DNA of 64,000 nucleotides from Oenanthe sinensis (Eukaryota > Streptophyta > Magnoliopsida > Apiales > Apiaceae). Both the position numbers and the translations under genes were made by a program. Location: assembly GCA_028671895.1 (NCBI GenBank), contig CM053802.1:36866201-36930200 (forward strand), read 5' to 3'. The notes beneath the pieces are model-generated. The model was not told the origin of the DNA, did no database searches, and saw nothing but the letters and a program-made list of their open reading frames with translations. Positions 1 through 10,285 of the stretch are shown one piece after another; positions within the stretch are counted from its first letter, which is position 1; each line of letters begins with the position of its first letter.

Positions 1-710
1 TATTTTGTCAAAAATGAATTATTATTTGTAAGAAAGTTGGGTTTTAAGTGAGACCGCTTGTGACTTCTCCGACGATCTAGAAATCGAACCATTGACGAAT
101 TTTGAAATGGATTATTTGATCAAGGAAAAATTGAGAATCTCGTTATGATGAGATCATGATCATGAATATAAACATTAAAATCCTTAAATATATATTAAGT
201 TAATCGGATGCCTTCCAATGTTTAATACTCGTCAAGATCTAGATTGAGAAGAAGTGGGTTTGCCAAAGCAAGGTGCTTTTATCAATCATGGGAAGACGTG
301 ATAAGTAAGTGACTTAGTTTGTTGAAACATTGGGTTTAACTTAACTAAATCATCACAATAGAATTATGGGTTTAGAGGCATAGTGTTTGGTGAGATTTAT
401 TGGATAAATGTGTACAAAGTGTTGTTCCACCAAACTATCCAAGAGTTATATTTGATATAATCGACTAATGTTGTCTACCTAAATAGTTGTGTTTTGGGTG
501 TATTAGCCAACGCTATCTTAAAACATGGATGAAATATGGATTTTGGCTCACTAGAAAGATTTAATGAAATGTTTTCTGAATTAATAGTTAGGGCTATTGA
601 TTTGATAAAAATAGTAGGAGATATATATTATGAATGTGTATGATAATCACTTTAACATAATTAAACTTCTACAACTAACTAATATGCATTTTAAACATTG
701 TAGATATTTA
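1..710 (+). other. Element A 5' leader (untranslated), 3' part
   Basis: AT-rich non-coding sequence before the Gag start at 711. It matches by eye the last 0.7 kb of the L leader (around 53980-54698), for example GGGTTTTAAGTG followed by a duplicated-looking ATGATCATGA tract. No gene is seen in it. The long leader is typical of Angela/BARE elements. Confidence 0.75.
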
Positions 711-3700
711 ATGGCAAACAACTTAAATAAATTCTCTGTGAGAGGAACCCTTGAGAAGGACAAGCTGACATGAACTAACTTCCTTGATTGGTATAGGAAT
801 TTGAGGATTGTCCTCAGGCATGAGCGAAAGTTTCACGCCATTAAAATTCCTTCACCTGCACCTCCTGCTGAGAATGCAACTCGTGTTCAGCAAAATGCTT
901 AGCAGAAACATATTGATGATGCGAATGATGTTGAGTGTCTCATGCTGGCAACTATGAGTGCTGAGCTTCAAAAACAACATGAGAATATGGATGCTTATGA
1001 GATAATTGAACACCTTCAAAGAATGTTTGAGGGACAAGCTCGTCAAAAAAGGTTCGACACGAGTAAAGCACTGTATACTTGTAAACAGGGAGAGCGTGAA
1101 CCTGTTCAACCACATATTCTAAAGATGATAGGTTATATTGAGTATCTTGATACTTTGGGTTTCCCGATTGGTCCAGAAGCTCAGATTGACTTGATCTTGC
1201 AATCTTTGAACAACAACTATACTCATTTTGTTATGAACTACAATATGAATGAGATAGATAAAACACCCACTAAATTGTTGGCCATGTTACGAATTGCTGA
1301 AACCAACATGAAAAAGGTTGAACCTGCTGTCATGTTGATGGTAGACAACAAATGTAAGGCTAAAAAGAAAGGCAAATGGAAGGGAAAGAAGAAGATTGGA
1401 TCCACTTCTGGTCCCAAGCAAAAGACCAATCCCAAACATGCTTTAAAGCCTAAGGGTGCTGTTGCAAAGGGTGATTGTCACTACTGTGGTAAACCAGGTC
1501 ATTGAAAGAGAAACTGTCATGCTTTTTTAGAGGATCTGAAGAAGAAGAAGGCTGGTCTAGCTTCTGATTCAGGTATTTATGTTATAGAGGTCAATTTGTC
1601 TACTTTTACATCATGGGTATTGGATACTGGATGTATTTCTCACATTTGTATAAATGTGCAGGAGCTGCAAAGGAGTAGGACTTTGGCAAAGGGAGAGGTC
1701 GACCTACGAGTTGGCAATGGAGTAAAGGTTGCTGCCTTAGCTGTAGGGACTTATTATTTATCGATTCCTACTGGGTTTATTTTAGAACTTGAGAACTGTT
1801 TTTACGTGCCTGCAATTTGCAGAAACATTATTTCGATTTCTTGTTTGGACAAGAAAGGTTTTGCATTTTCAATTCAGAACAATAGTTGTTCCTTTTCTTT
1901 GAATAATGTTACCTATGGGGTTGCACATTTATTTAATGGTTTATATGTTCTTGATTTAAACACTCCTATCTATAATGTGAATAACAAACGTCTTAAATCT
2001 AATGACTCAAATCAAAAATACCTCTAGCACTGTCGTTTAGGTCATATAAATGAGAGCGCATTTCCAACTTACATAAGGATGGATACTTGGATAAGTTTGA
2101 CTTTGAATCATACGAAGCATGCGAACCTTGTCTCATTGGAAAAATGAATAAAGTTCATTTTACTGGACAAGGTGAAAGGGCCACTGAACAATTAGAACTT
2201 ATACATAGTTATGTATGTGGTCCTATGTGTACTATGGCAAGAGTGGATTTTACTACTTTATCACGTTTACTGATGATTTCAGTAGATATGGATATGTGTA
2301 TCTTATGAAGAATAAATCAGATTCTTTTGAAAAGTTAAAAGAATACTAAGATGAAGTAGAAAAACATACTAACGGAAGTATTAAGACTCTACAATCAGAT
2401 CATGGAGGTGAATACTTAAGCCATGAATTTAATAGTTTATTAAAAAAGTGTGGTACTGTATGACAACTCACTCCTCCCAGAACACCACAATGGAATGGAG
2501 TTTCTTAAAGGAGGAACTTTATTGGACATGGTACAATCGATGATGAGTTTGCAGATCTTCCAATTAGTTTCTAGGGCTACGCCGTGGAGACGGCTGCTTA
2601 TACACTTAATTGAGTTCATACTAAAATGGTTCATAAGACTCCATATGAGATATGGACTGAGAAACGTCATATCATGTCATTTATCAAAATTTGGGGATGT
2701 GAGACGTTTTTGAAACGTCTAACTTCTGACAAGCTAGGACCTAAATCAGAAAAATGTAATTTTGTGGGATCCCCAATTGAAACAAAAGGTTATTCTTTCT
2801 ATAATCCTTCAGAGAACAAAGTGTTTGTTGCTCGAACTGCAGTGTTCCTTGAAAGAGAAATGCTGTCTAAGAAAGCCAGTGGGAGGATAATAGATCTCGA
2901 TGAAATTCGAGACCCACATGATAACATTGAACTAATGGAAGAACCTGAGCAGAATGTACAAAAAAACAATACTGCTCAGGAAACACAAGTTATTCATAGG
3001 TCTGGTAGGATTTGCCATGAGCCCGAGAGATATTATGGATTTCTCTTGACTCAAGATGGTGATGTGATGCTTGTGGATGAAGATGAGCCTCTCACGTACC
3101 AAGACACTATGAACACTCCAAAATATAAGAGATGGCAGGATGCCATGAAATTTGAGATGGAATCCATGTATACTAATCAAGTATGGACTTTGGTTGATCC
3201 ATCTGAAGGGGTAAAACCTATAGGGTGCAAGTGGGTTTTCAAAAAGAAGACCGACATGGATGGTAATATACAGACCTATAAAGCATGATTGGTGGAAAAA
3301 GGTTTCAAGCAAATTCATGGTATTGACTATGATGAAACCTTTTCACCAGTGGCTATGGTCAAGTCCATCAGGATTTTGCTTGCTATAGCTGCTTACCATG
3401 ACTATGAAATCTGGAAAATGGATGTCAAAACCGCTTTCTTAAATGGGAGCCTTGAAGAAGATGTGGATGCGTATATGACACAGCCTGAATGTTTTATTGA
3501 TCAAAAGAATGTTGGAAAGGTATGTAAACTGCGTCGATCCATTTATGGATAGAAACAAACCTCAAGAAGATGGAACATTCATTTTGATGAAACTGTCAAA
3601 GAGTTTAGGTTTATTCAAAATGAAGATGAACCATGTGTTTACAAGAATGTAAGTAGGAGCAATTGGCATTCCTAGTATTATATGTTGATGATATATTAAT

Positions 3701-3903
3701 AATAGGGATGATTCAATTTCTCAGTTTAGGTTTGTGTTTTGTCTATATGGAGGTGCTGTAAGCTGGAAAAGTTTAAAGCAAGAGACAGTTGCCGATTCTA
3801 CAATAGAGCCTGAGTATATTGATGCTTGTGAAGCAGCCAAGGAGGCTGTTTCGGGATGTACTTAGGAGATATCACCTAATTAATGAGATTAATGGCCAAG
3901 GAG

Positions 3904-3971
<68 letters not shown>

Positions 3972-4080
3972 GCATGCAAATGATAACATTGCAGATCCAC
4001 TGACCAAGGCTTTGTCGCAGCAGAAGCACGAAGGTCATATTAGTTTCATGGGTATTAGATACATGAGAGATTGTCTCTAG
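711..4080 (+). pseudogene. Element A gag-pol polyprotein, decayed
   Basis: The ATG at 711 opens MANNLNKF, the same start as in L. In order: Gag; a CCHC knuckle (CHYCGKPGH at about 1477-1505) broken by TGA where L has a Trp codon; protease with WVLDTGC near 1617; integrase with HPF-like and SD.GGEY motifs at about 2020-2420; RT with WTLVDP (about 3184) and YVDD (about 3680); RNase H; end at a TAG (4078-4080) in the same place as the L stop. Damage includes early stops near 768 and 900, TGA at 1503, TAG at 2025, frameshifts near 2055 and 2300-2620, a deletion just after YVDD, and a 124-bp deletion in RNase H that K shares. It cannot make a working polyprotein. Confidence 0.9.
3904..3967. repeat. 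(AT)n microsatellite inside the RNase H remnant of A
   Basis: About 64 bases of nearly pure AT dinucleotide. The aligned place in L reads ACATACACATATGTAAAG, so the array grew from a short AT-rich seed inside former coding sequence after the gene had died. Confidence 0.95.
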
Positions 4081-4094
4081 TACAAGTGGGAAAT
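4081..4094 (+). other. Element A polypurine tract
   Basis: TACAAGTGGGAAAT lies between the pol stop and the LTR start. It matches the L tract (TGCAAGTGGGAGAT) and is the expected primer site for plus-strand DNA synthesis. Confidence 0.85.
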
Positions 4095-5079
4095 TGTTAG
4101 AATTGGTGACCTAGAGACAATACTTTTAATGTTTTATTGAAAATAATAAAGAATTATGTTATATGATTATTTAATTAAAATTTATTATGTCTTTATTTAC
4201 TGTGTCATAAATTGAAAGAATAATAAATATTCTTGGAATATTAATACATAATATATATCTTTAAATATGTGACTTAAAAATGAGATTATATGAATAGTAT
4301 TTTATTTCAAAAATTTCCTAGTCGAGTATTATTATTTAAGGACAATAATAATGCAATAAGACTAGTATGTTTGTTGATAGATGATCAAATCTCATTGGTC
4401 ATAGGTATGGTGATACTAAAGTCAAGAACATAAGTGTATGTTTCAATACATGACATTGGAAAGACCCGCTGTAAGATTCTACATGTTAATAAGTGTCATA
4501 AGAAATCTCATAGCGATAATGATGTAATGATCCTCTGACTTGAAATCATTATATTTCTATACGAGAATTAATATACTTTTATTACACTCAAAGTTACCTT
4601 TAACCGGGTAATGATAAAGGTGGACATTGGGTATGCTATAAATCGTATGAGGAATATGAATGATAGCTAGAGGATTTAACCCTCCAATTCTAGGAGTGAT
4701 ATTATTGGCCTCTTGATTGAGTGAGACTATGAAATGCATAGTCATGCTCAAATGTTGATTTGTTTAAATAGTTCACTCATTGATCAAGGGAACCAAGATT
4801 AAACGTTGAAGAGGATGACACTATACATGCCTTGAGTTTGATCTGTAATATAAGGTTAAAGGGATTATATTACATGGAACATTATTCACGAAAAGTTTAA
4901 TTGAATCACTAATTATTATTGTTACTTGGGTAGCAATGATGTATTACTAGATGCCGCTCATTGTTTATAATTTTATTATTAGATATTAAAATTATTGCCA
5001 ACGTAATAATAACCTAAAAGGTCACACACAAAGAACGTCAAAACGGAGCTTTATTTAAATTATGAATTTAGATATATTA

Positions 5080-5272
5080 TTAGAATTCAGATTTAATTAG
5101 AATTATTATTAATTCAAATTTAATTATTGAATTAATTAAGTGGGACTTGATTAATTATATTAGAATTTAGATTTAATAAGAATTATTATTAATTCAAATT
5201 TAATCATTGAATTAATTAAGAGGGACTTGATTAATTATATTAGAATTCAGATTTAATAATAATAATAATCCA
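5080..5272. repeat. 80-bp tandem repeat in the A LTR (2.4 copies)
   Basis: Units start at 5080, 5160 and 5240 with TTAGAATTCAGATTTAAT or a one-base variant, an exact 80-base period. The third copy is partial. Units share AATTATTATTAATTCAAATT and GGGACTTGATTAATTATA. It lies in U3, upstream of the TATA box. Confidence 0.9.
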
Positions 5273-5333
5273 AAATCATAATGATTTTGGAAATCACATG
5301 GATTAGGGTTAGGCCCAAAATGTCTCTCTCCCC

Positions 5334-5341
5334 TATATATA
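5334..5341 (+). promoter_or_regulatory. TATA box of the A 3' LTR
   Basis: TATATATA follows a pyrimidine tract (TCTCTCTCCCC) in the same relative position as the TATA motifs of the K and L LTRs. The transcription start would be about 30 bases downstream. Confidence 0.5.
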
Positions 5342-5423
5342 CATAATGATGTATAGTATTAGGGTTTAATCATCAGATTTCGTATTAGAGTAAAATCCTA
5401 GCTGCTCAACATCAAGAGAGGCT

Positions 5424-5428
5424 AGAGA

Positions 5429-5459
<31 letters not shown>

Positions 5460-5460
5460 G
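5424..5460. repeat. (GA)n microsatellite in the A LTR
   Basis: GAGAAAGAGAAAGAGAGAGA continues to about 5460, in the presumed transcribed leader part of the LTR. Confidence 0.9.
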
Positions 5461-5726
5461 GGCAAGCAATTCGGTTAGTACCGACTCCGGTGATCGTGGA
5501 ACGATCGGGCGTTCGTGTGGACTTCTTTAGAGAGCATATCTTTGCAACAAAGGGCTGTTGTGATTTGTTTTTTTGGACCTCCATTAAATATCATACAGAA
5601 AGCTTTGTTAAGGTACAGACTTCATCACCATAATCATCCAAAGTTATACATGGATCCTGCGATAGGGTTTCATTTTTTTATTATTTTACGTTATATCCGC
5701 TGCGTTTTCATGCCCGAAACCCTTCA

Positions 5727-6229
5727 CATCACACAATCCATCCTTGACAAATTCCATTTATGGTAAACCTCTCACTTGATTTTTCTTGACCAACTAATTC
5801 ATGACTTTGAAATTTAAGTGATCTAATTTTTTATGCCAGAGCCAACTTTTATTTGTACTTGCCTTAGAGAGAAGACAAGTCATTGAGTCTGCACTTATTG
5901 AGTTGAAGTCAGCTATGTATACATTTCCTTTTCTATTCCCAGTCTGCACTTATGCAAGCTTCAGTTGTGGAACAAACTTTGTTTCCATTGTCACATAGTT
6001 GACTTATGCTTAACAGATTGTGTCTTAAGCCATCAACTAATGCAACAGGTTCAATGATGACATTCTCTTTTGAAATCAAGCCATATCCGATTGTGTATCC
6101 TTTACTGTCATCTCCATTTACTTCAGGGCCAACCTTCTCCTCAAACTTTGTGAGCAGGGATTTATCTCCAGTCATATGTCTTGAACACCCACTGTCCAAG
6201 TACCAAAGATTACTTATTTTTCCCTGCAC
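5727..6229 (-). pseudogene. Element B pol start: protease and integrase zinc-binding region, broken
   Basis: The ORF opens at CAG/GGAAA (6226) and gives LWYLDSGCSRHMTG near its start, the aspartic protease active site with DSG intact, followed by HNLLSISQLCDNGN. It stops at 5933. In other frames down to 5727 lie WHKKLDHLNFKVMN-like and KDGLCD-like words, the HHCC zinc-binding region before integrase, cut by A in the middle of KDGLCD. Premature stops and frame changes make it a remnant. Pol polyproteins of this family are about 1300-1600 residues, so only the start is present. Confidence 0.85.
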
Positions 6230-6240
6230 ATATAAAAAAC
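6222..6240 (-). promoter_or_regulatory. Splice-acceptor-like gag-pol boundary in B
   Basis: On the minus strand a T-rich run precedes TATATGTGCAG/GGAAA, and the pol ORF reads V-Q-G-K from there. The same TGCAG/GG sits at the gag-pol boundary in C, D and E. A use in splicing is inferred, not shown. Confidence 0.4.
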
Positions 6241-6269
6241 AATCAAGTTAATTTTGGTACCCAAGTTGC

Positions 6270-8693
6270 CTTAGGTCCTTTCTTTTTAGTTGCCACCTTT
6301 GGTTTGGTTTTCAACTTTTATACCTTTGGTTTAGGTGATTTTACTTCCACTTCAACCTTAGGTGTTGGTTTTCTCACCTCAGTATTCTCAGTACTAATAC
6401 TAAGAATATTCATGCTTGCAGAATTAGAGAAATTTGGAGCATAAAAATTCTTGTGCATATTCCAGGGCATAACAGGCATATTCATGTTGGCAAATGCAAG
6501 ATATGGATTATACATATAAGGCATTGATGCATATTGAGCATGAATAACATGAGGATCAACTAACTGAGGGTAAACAAAATTTGAATGCATATTAGGTATA
6601 ATGGGCACATTGGATGTTGTAGGCATATTGGACTTTCATTGCACAGATAAGTGATTCTTACTACCACACTCAGAACATATCTTTCTAGGAGCATACTTGT
6701 CAGGTGTGTAGTTATTGTGCTTGTTTATGCCTACCTTACCATTTTTGTTCTTTTTCTTCATTTCATTAGGCTTAATATCATGCTCTATCTTTTCTAATCT
6801 TTCCTTCAATTGATCTTTACATAAGAAACCTATATTGGTCTTTTCAACTTTGATTTGAGATTTTGATGAGCTTCCTTCATTTACAAATTTAACAGGTCTG
6901 TTAATCTTGGTTTTTAAAATAGTTTGTTTAGAAGTTGATTATTCCTCAATCGATGGATAATCCTTATCAGTTGATCCAGGATTAGCAATTGATTGCTTCT
7001 TTTCCAAGGATTGATTTTCATCAATGACTAATTTTTCAAGAGTCTCAGACAACATAGTGAAAGAATTTATTCCATGAATGTCATTCATCTTCTTACTAAC
7101 TTTACTTGACATATTCCATTTGTCAATGGTTCTTAGTTCTTCTTTCAATTTTTGTTTCAAGTTTTCTGTTTCCTTTTTACACTCAACTAGTTCTTTTCTA
7201 GCATCTCTGTTTTCTACCTTGGGTCTATCCATTTGTACTAGTTCACCTTCTAGATAAATTTTTCTTTCAGTAAGAGATTCTAAGCTGCTCTTGAGCCTAA
7301 TGTTCTCTCTGTTTAAAGACTTGAGAGTGACATATAAAGTATACAATTCATTTGACATTTTAGTAATGGTAATATTGCATTCATCTTTGGATAACTAAGA
7401 TAGATTTGTAGAAATTACCTGATTGCTAGAGGAACTAGCTTCTTGTTCATCATGATTGGTCATCAGTGCAAGGTTGATGTATTCCTCTTCTTCAGAATCA
7501 TCCTCAGCAGCCCAATCATTTTCTTCTGTTACAAAAGCCTTTTCTCTTTGTTTGAGCAAGTCAAAGTACTTCTGTTTATAGTCAATACCATCACTAAACT
7601 TTAACTTATTCTCCATTTTTGGCTTTCTTCATTCATTATAAAAACGCCCAGGAAATCCATAGTTAAAACATTTGAATTGAGTCCTATTAACAAGAATTTT
7701 GCCTTGCTGATTATCTCTCTTAAACTGAGATCCAGGCCTTTGCATGAAATTCCTCTTGAATTTGAGTTTTGAAAATTTCCTTGATAGAAAAGCCAAATGC
7801 TCATCTATTTAATCCATTTCATCCTCGGTATATGACTCATCATCTTCAACTATTTCTTTTCTTTTGCTAGTTTAAGATTCATGATATCTAATACCACTTG
7901 CACTATTGCCATGATTTTCTTTCTTCTCTTCTTTGACATATACATCTTCACAAGATTCTACAACTTGCTTATCCATGAACACCAAGGCATCAGACTTTTC
8001 TTTGTTTTGACTTTTCTCAATCTCCTCATCTTGCTGTAGTTCCAAGTCATAGGTCTTTAGGATTCCATACAGCATGTCAAGGGTATATTATTTAAAGTCA
8101 GGAGACTGTCTTATAGAAACAGTCATTAGTTTCCATTCCTTGGGTAAGGACCTCAAGAATTTGAGGTTGGTATCTTCAACAACATATACTCTTCCATATA
8201 GTTTTAGCTCATTCAACAGCTTTTGAAATCTACTCTATATGTCATTGATTGCTTCACCACTCTTGAAATGAAAGGCCTCATACTTCTGAATCAAGAGTTG
8301 CATCTTGTTCTTTCTTACTTGCTCAGTGCCTTCACATAGAGTTTAAAGAATATCCCAAACTTCCTTAGAGGTTGTACAGTTGATAACATTGTCAAACATA
8401 TCATTGTCAAGACCATTAAACAAAATGTTCATAGTCTTTTTATTCTTGTGTACTTCCTTTTCATCCTCATCTGTGTATTCACTCACAAGTTTTGGAATAA
8501 GTTTGTCTGGTGCCTGAGTACCATCTGCATTTACACTTGTAACTATCTCCATAGGCACATATGGACCTTTCTCTATGCAGTTAACATAGGAAGAATCAAT
8601 GGATAACAGATGCAAGTAGATTTTGACTTTCCAGGGAAAGTACTCATCTTTCACTAGAACTAAAATCTTCACTCATGTGTCTTTTTGACCCAT
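6270..8693 (-). pseudogene. gag: Element B gag, decayed Sirevirus-type Gag
   Basis: The start is the ATG at 8691-8693 (MGQKD, as in C), soon followed by a stop and a frame change to YFPWKVKIYLHLL. In order: the retrotransposon Gag core with NILFNGLD and KEVWDIL (8672-8343); YGILKTYDLELQQDEEIEK (8075); a first knuckle remnant (FKCFNYG, about 7670); a long acidic then coiled-coil part (NELYTLYVTLKSLNREN, 7358-6939); a segment rich in I-D and S-T-D words near 6940-7020; a second knuckle ICSECGSKNHLSVQ (about 6650-6690) with its last Cys lost to a stop; and a Met/Asn/Pro-rich tail to VPK. At least six stops or frameshifts. Long coiled-coil Gags are a Sirevirus feature. Confidence 0.85.
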
Positions 8694-8737
8694 ACTTGAT
8701 GTACTTTAGATCTTAACATTCTGTGTGTCGAAACTTG

Positions 8738-8749
8738 GCTTTGATACCA
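8738..8749 (-). other. Primer-binding site of B
   Basis: The minus strand reads TGGTATCAAAGC directly after the LTR end (...AATAACA then AT). It differs by one base from TGGTATCAGAGC, the site that pairs with the 3' end of plant initiator-Met tRNA. Confidence 0.85.
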
Positions 8750-8751
8750 AT

Positions 8752-10093
8752 TGTTATTTTCCCTTGAGTACAAGAATTTTTGAGGGGTTGAATATGATTT
8801 TGGTATATTTTTATTTAATTGTGGATTAAGTGTTTGTGTTCTTGAGATATAAAAATGGTAATAAATGAAATAAAACGATTCGGGGAAATAAAGATATATT
8901 ATTAAATCCCTGAGGTGTTACACTTCTAATCAAAAGATTAGCTTCTACGGGTTCAAACAATATTACAACAAAAATACATGTGGGTGTTTAATGCTTGACT
9001 ATTAATGGAGCTCCCGTAAGTTTGTTGAGTTTGCTGAAGAAGATGCACACTGATGTTTTCGAATTAAAACCATATATATTTGTGAAGACTTTTAGAAATA
9101 AAATGAATTGATTTTCCAACAATGCAAGTCCTTTGTTACGCCTACAAGAGTGTTAATGAAGTGTAGGCGCCACAAAATATGTTTGTTGCGCCCATGGAGT
9201 TTTGTTGCGCCTAAGCATCCCTTTTGTTGCGCCTCTACTCTTAATCCAATGTATAGGCACCATGAATTACTTAGAAAAAATCATCTACAAGTTTTCCTTG
9301 TGCCTATATCCTTTTGTTGCACCAAAGAGTTAGTTTGTTGTGCCTATACCCTTGTTCTAGTGTATAGGCGCCATGAATAACTTGGAAAACTTGAGGAATA
9401 TTTCCTTGCGCCTAAGACAAGTTTAGTTGCGCCTAGGATTTATTTTATTGTGCCTGGACACCCAATGCCTTATAGAGGCACCACCAAATCTTTTGAAACT
9501 AAGCTCAAAATTTTTCTTGTGCCTTGGACATTTTATTGCGCCTTATACAAAGTTTTAACTGTGTAGGAACCACCAAATGTAGTAATACTTGACTTAAACA
9601 ATTTCTTGAAATGCTTGAAGTATTTACCACTTGGGTTTCACTCTTCTGGCTTGATCAACTGAATTTCTTCTGATTAAACAAGACAATTCTTTTCTTGTTG
9701 TGCTGACGCTTAGTGCTTTTGTCTGGTTCACAAATGACTAACACTCAATTGAATTCCCTTGACTTCTGTTCTGTTTTAGCTGATTAACCTTTGACTTCTG
9801 AATTGCTTCTGATCACTAAAATCCTTTGAAATTTACTCAGATCATTACATTGTCTTTAATATGAAATCTTCTGAACTTTTATTTGTTGCTAAGGCTTGAA
9901 TATATTAATGAACTTGTCTCACTAATGTTCAATAAGCCTTTCATCTTGAATGCTCTACAATGATGTATGTATGATTCATGTTCACGTATCCTTCTGGATT
10001 CCTGTGCTGCATATTGGTATTATTTGACTGTGTTTGTTTCTTATTGGAGTTATCGATACCACTGTTACATTTTACATTACATTATGCTTTACA
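8752..10093 (-). repeat. Sirevirus LTR shared by B and H (1342 bp)
   Basis: On the minus strand it begins TGTAAAGCATAATG and ends GGGAAAATAACA. The element-B PBS abuts its left edge and a polypurine tract (CCAAATAGGGGATAT) abuts its right edge. It therefore works as the 5' LTR of the internal region on its left and as the 3' LTR of the one on its right. An array of GC-containing motifs fills its centre. The 90-residue open frame at 9108-9380 is a by-product of that array. Confidence 0.8.
9125..9565. repeat. Dispersed TTGCGCCTA motif array in the B/H LTR
   Basis: About twelve copies of TTGCGCC or a one-base variant (TTGTGCC, TTACGCC, TTGCACC), usually followed by TA, at irregular spacing. About five reverse-oriented partners read GTATAGGCGCCAT or similar. 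They are the only CG-containing words in an AT-rich LTR, so they concentrate its CG sites. Confidence 0.85.
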
Positions 10094-10108
10094 ATATCCC
10101 CTATTTGG
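10094..10108 (-). other. Polypurine tract of H
   Basis: CCAAATAGGGGATAT on the minus strand, directly before the LTR start TGTAAAGC. It resembles the C tract CCAAATTGGGGGAGAT. Confidence 0.8.
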
Positions 10109-10285
10109 TTGTTAGAGTTCGACAAGCAAATCCTGTGAGAGGATAACTCAACTGATACTTACAAGAAAAAATAAAGTGTAAAAAGATAGGAAATAATATT
10201 AATTACATTCTGGATTGGATTATACATTTCCAGATTTCTTTACAAGTACAAGAGAAGTTTGTTCCTCTAGCCTAAACATAAATTT

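Larger units (their letters stand above)
1..5726 (+). mobile_element. Element A: Angela-type Ty1/copia retrotransposon, left-truncated by the window edge
   Basis: The order is leader, gag-pol remnant, polypurine tract and 3' LTR; the 5' LTR lies left of the window. Gag, protease, integrase, RT and RNase H follow the copia order, and the sequence aligns by eye with element L along its whole length. The LTR begins TGTTAGAATTGGTGACC and ends near 5726. Right of it, element B resumes in the middle of an integrase zinc-binding region, so A was inserted into B. The next five bases (CATCA, 5727-5731) are the candidate target duplication, but its partner is off-window. Many stops, frameshifts and two deletions make it inactive. 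Confidence 0.9.
4095..5726 (+). repeat. Element A 3' LTR (about 1632 bp)
   Basis: Begins TGTTAGAATTGGTGACCTAG right after the polypurine tract and ends ...CGAAACCCTTCA, where element B sequence resumes. Its start and end resemble the K LTR (TGTTAGTAATTGTGCTC ... CGAAACCCTACA read on the K strand). It holds a TATA box near 5334, an 80-bp tandem repeat and a GA microsatellite. No gene is seen in it; short ORFs here are chance. Confidence 0.85.
5727..8751 (-). mobile_element. Element B: Sirevirus-type copia fragment (Gag, protease, integrase start)
   Basis: Read right to left: primer-binding site, gag with coiled coil and zinc knuckles, TGTGCAG/GG boundary, protease, integrase zinc-binding region, then cut by the LTR of A. 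The rest of pol should continue left of A, outside the window. Gag and protease match element C closely in order and wording, so B and C are one lineage. The adjoining LTR at 8752-10093 fits as its 5' LTR. Confidence 0.85.

Noticed and set aside
9108..9380. 90-residue open frame
   Set aside because: It lies inside the GCGCC motif array of an LTR; repeated Cys words come from the repeats.
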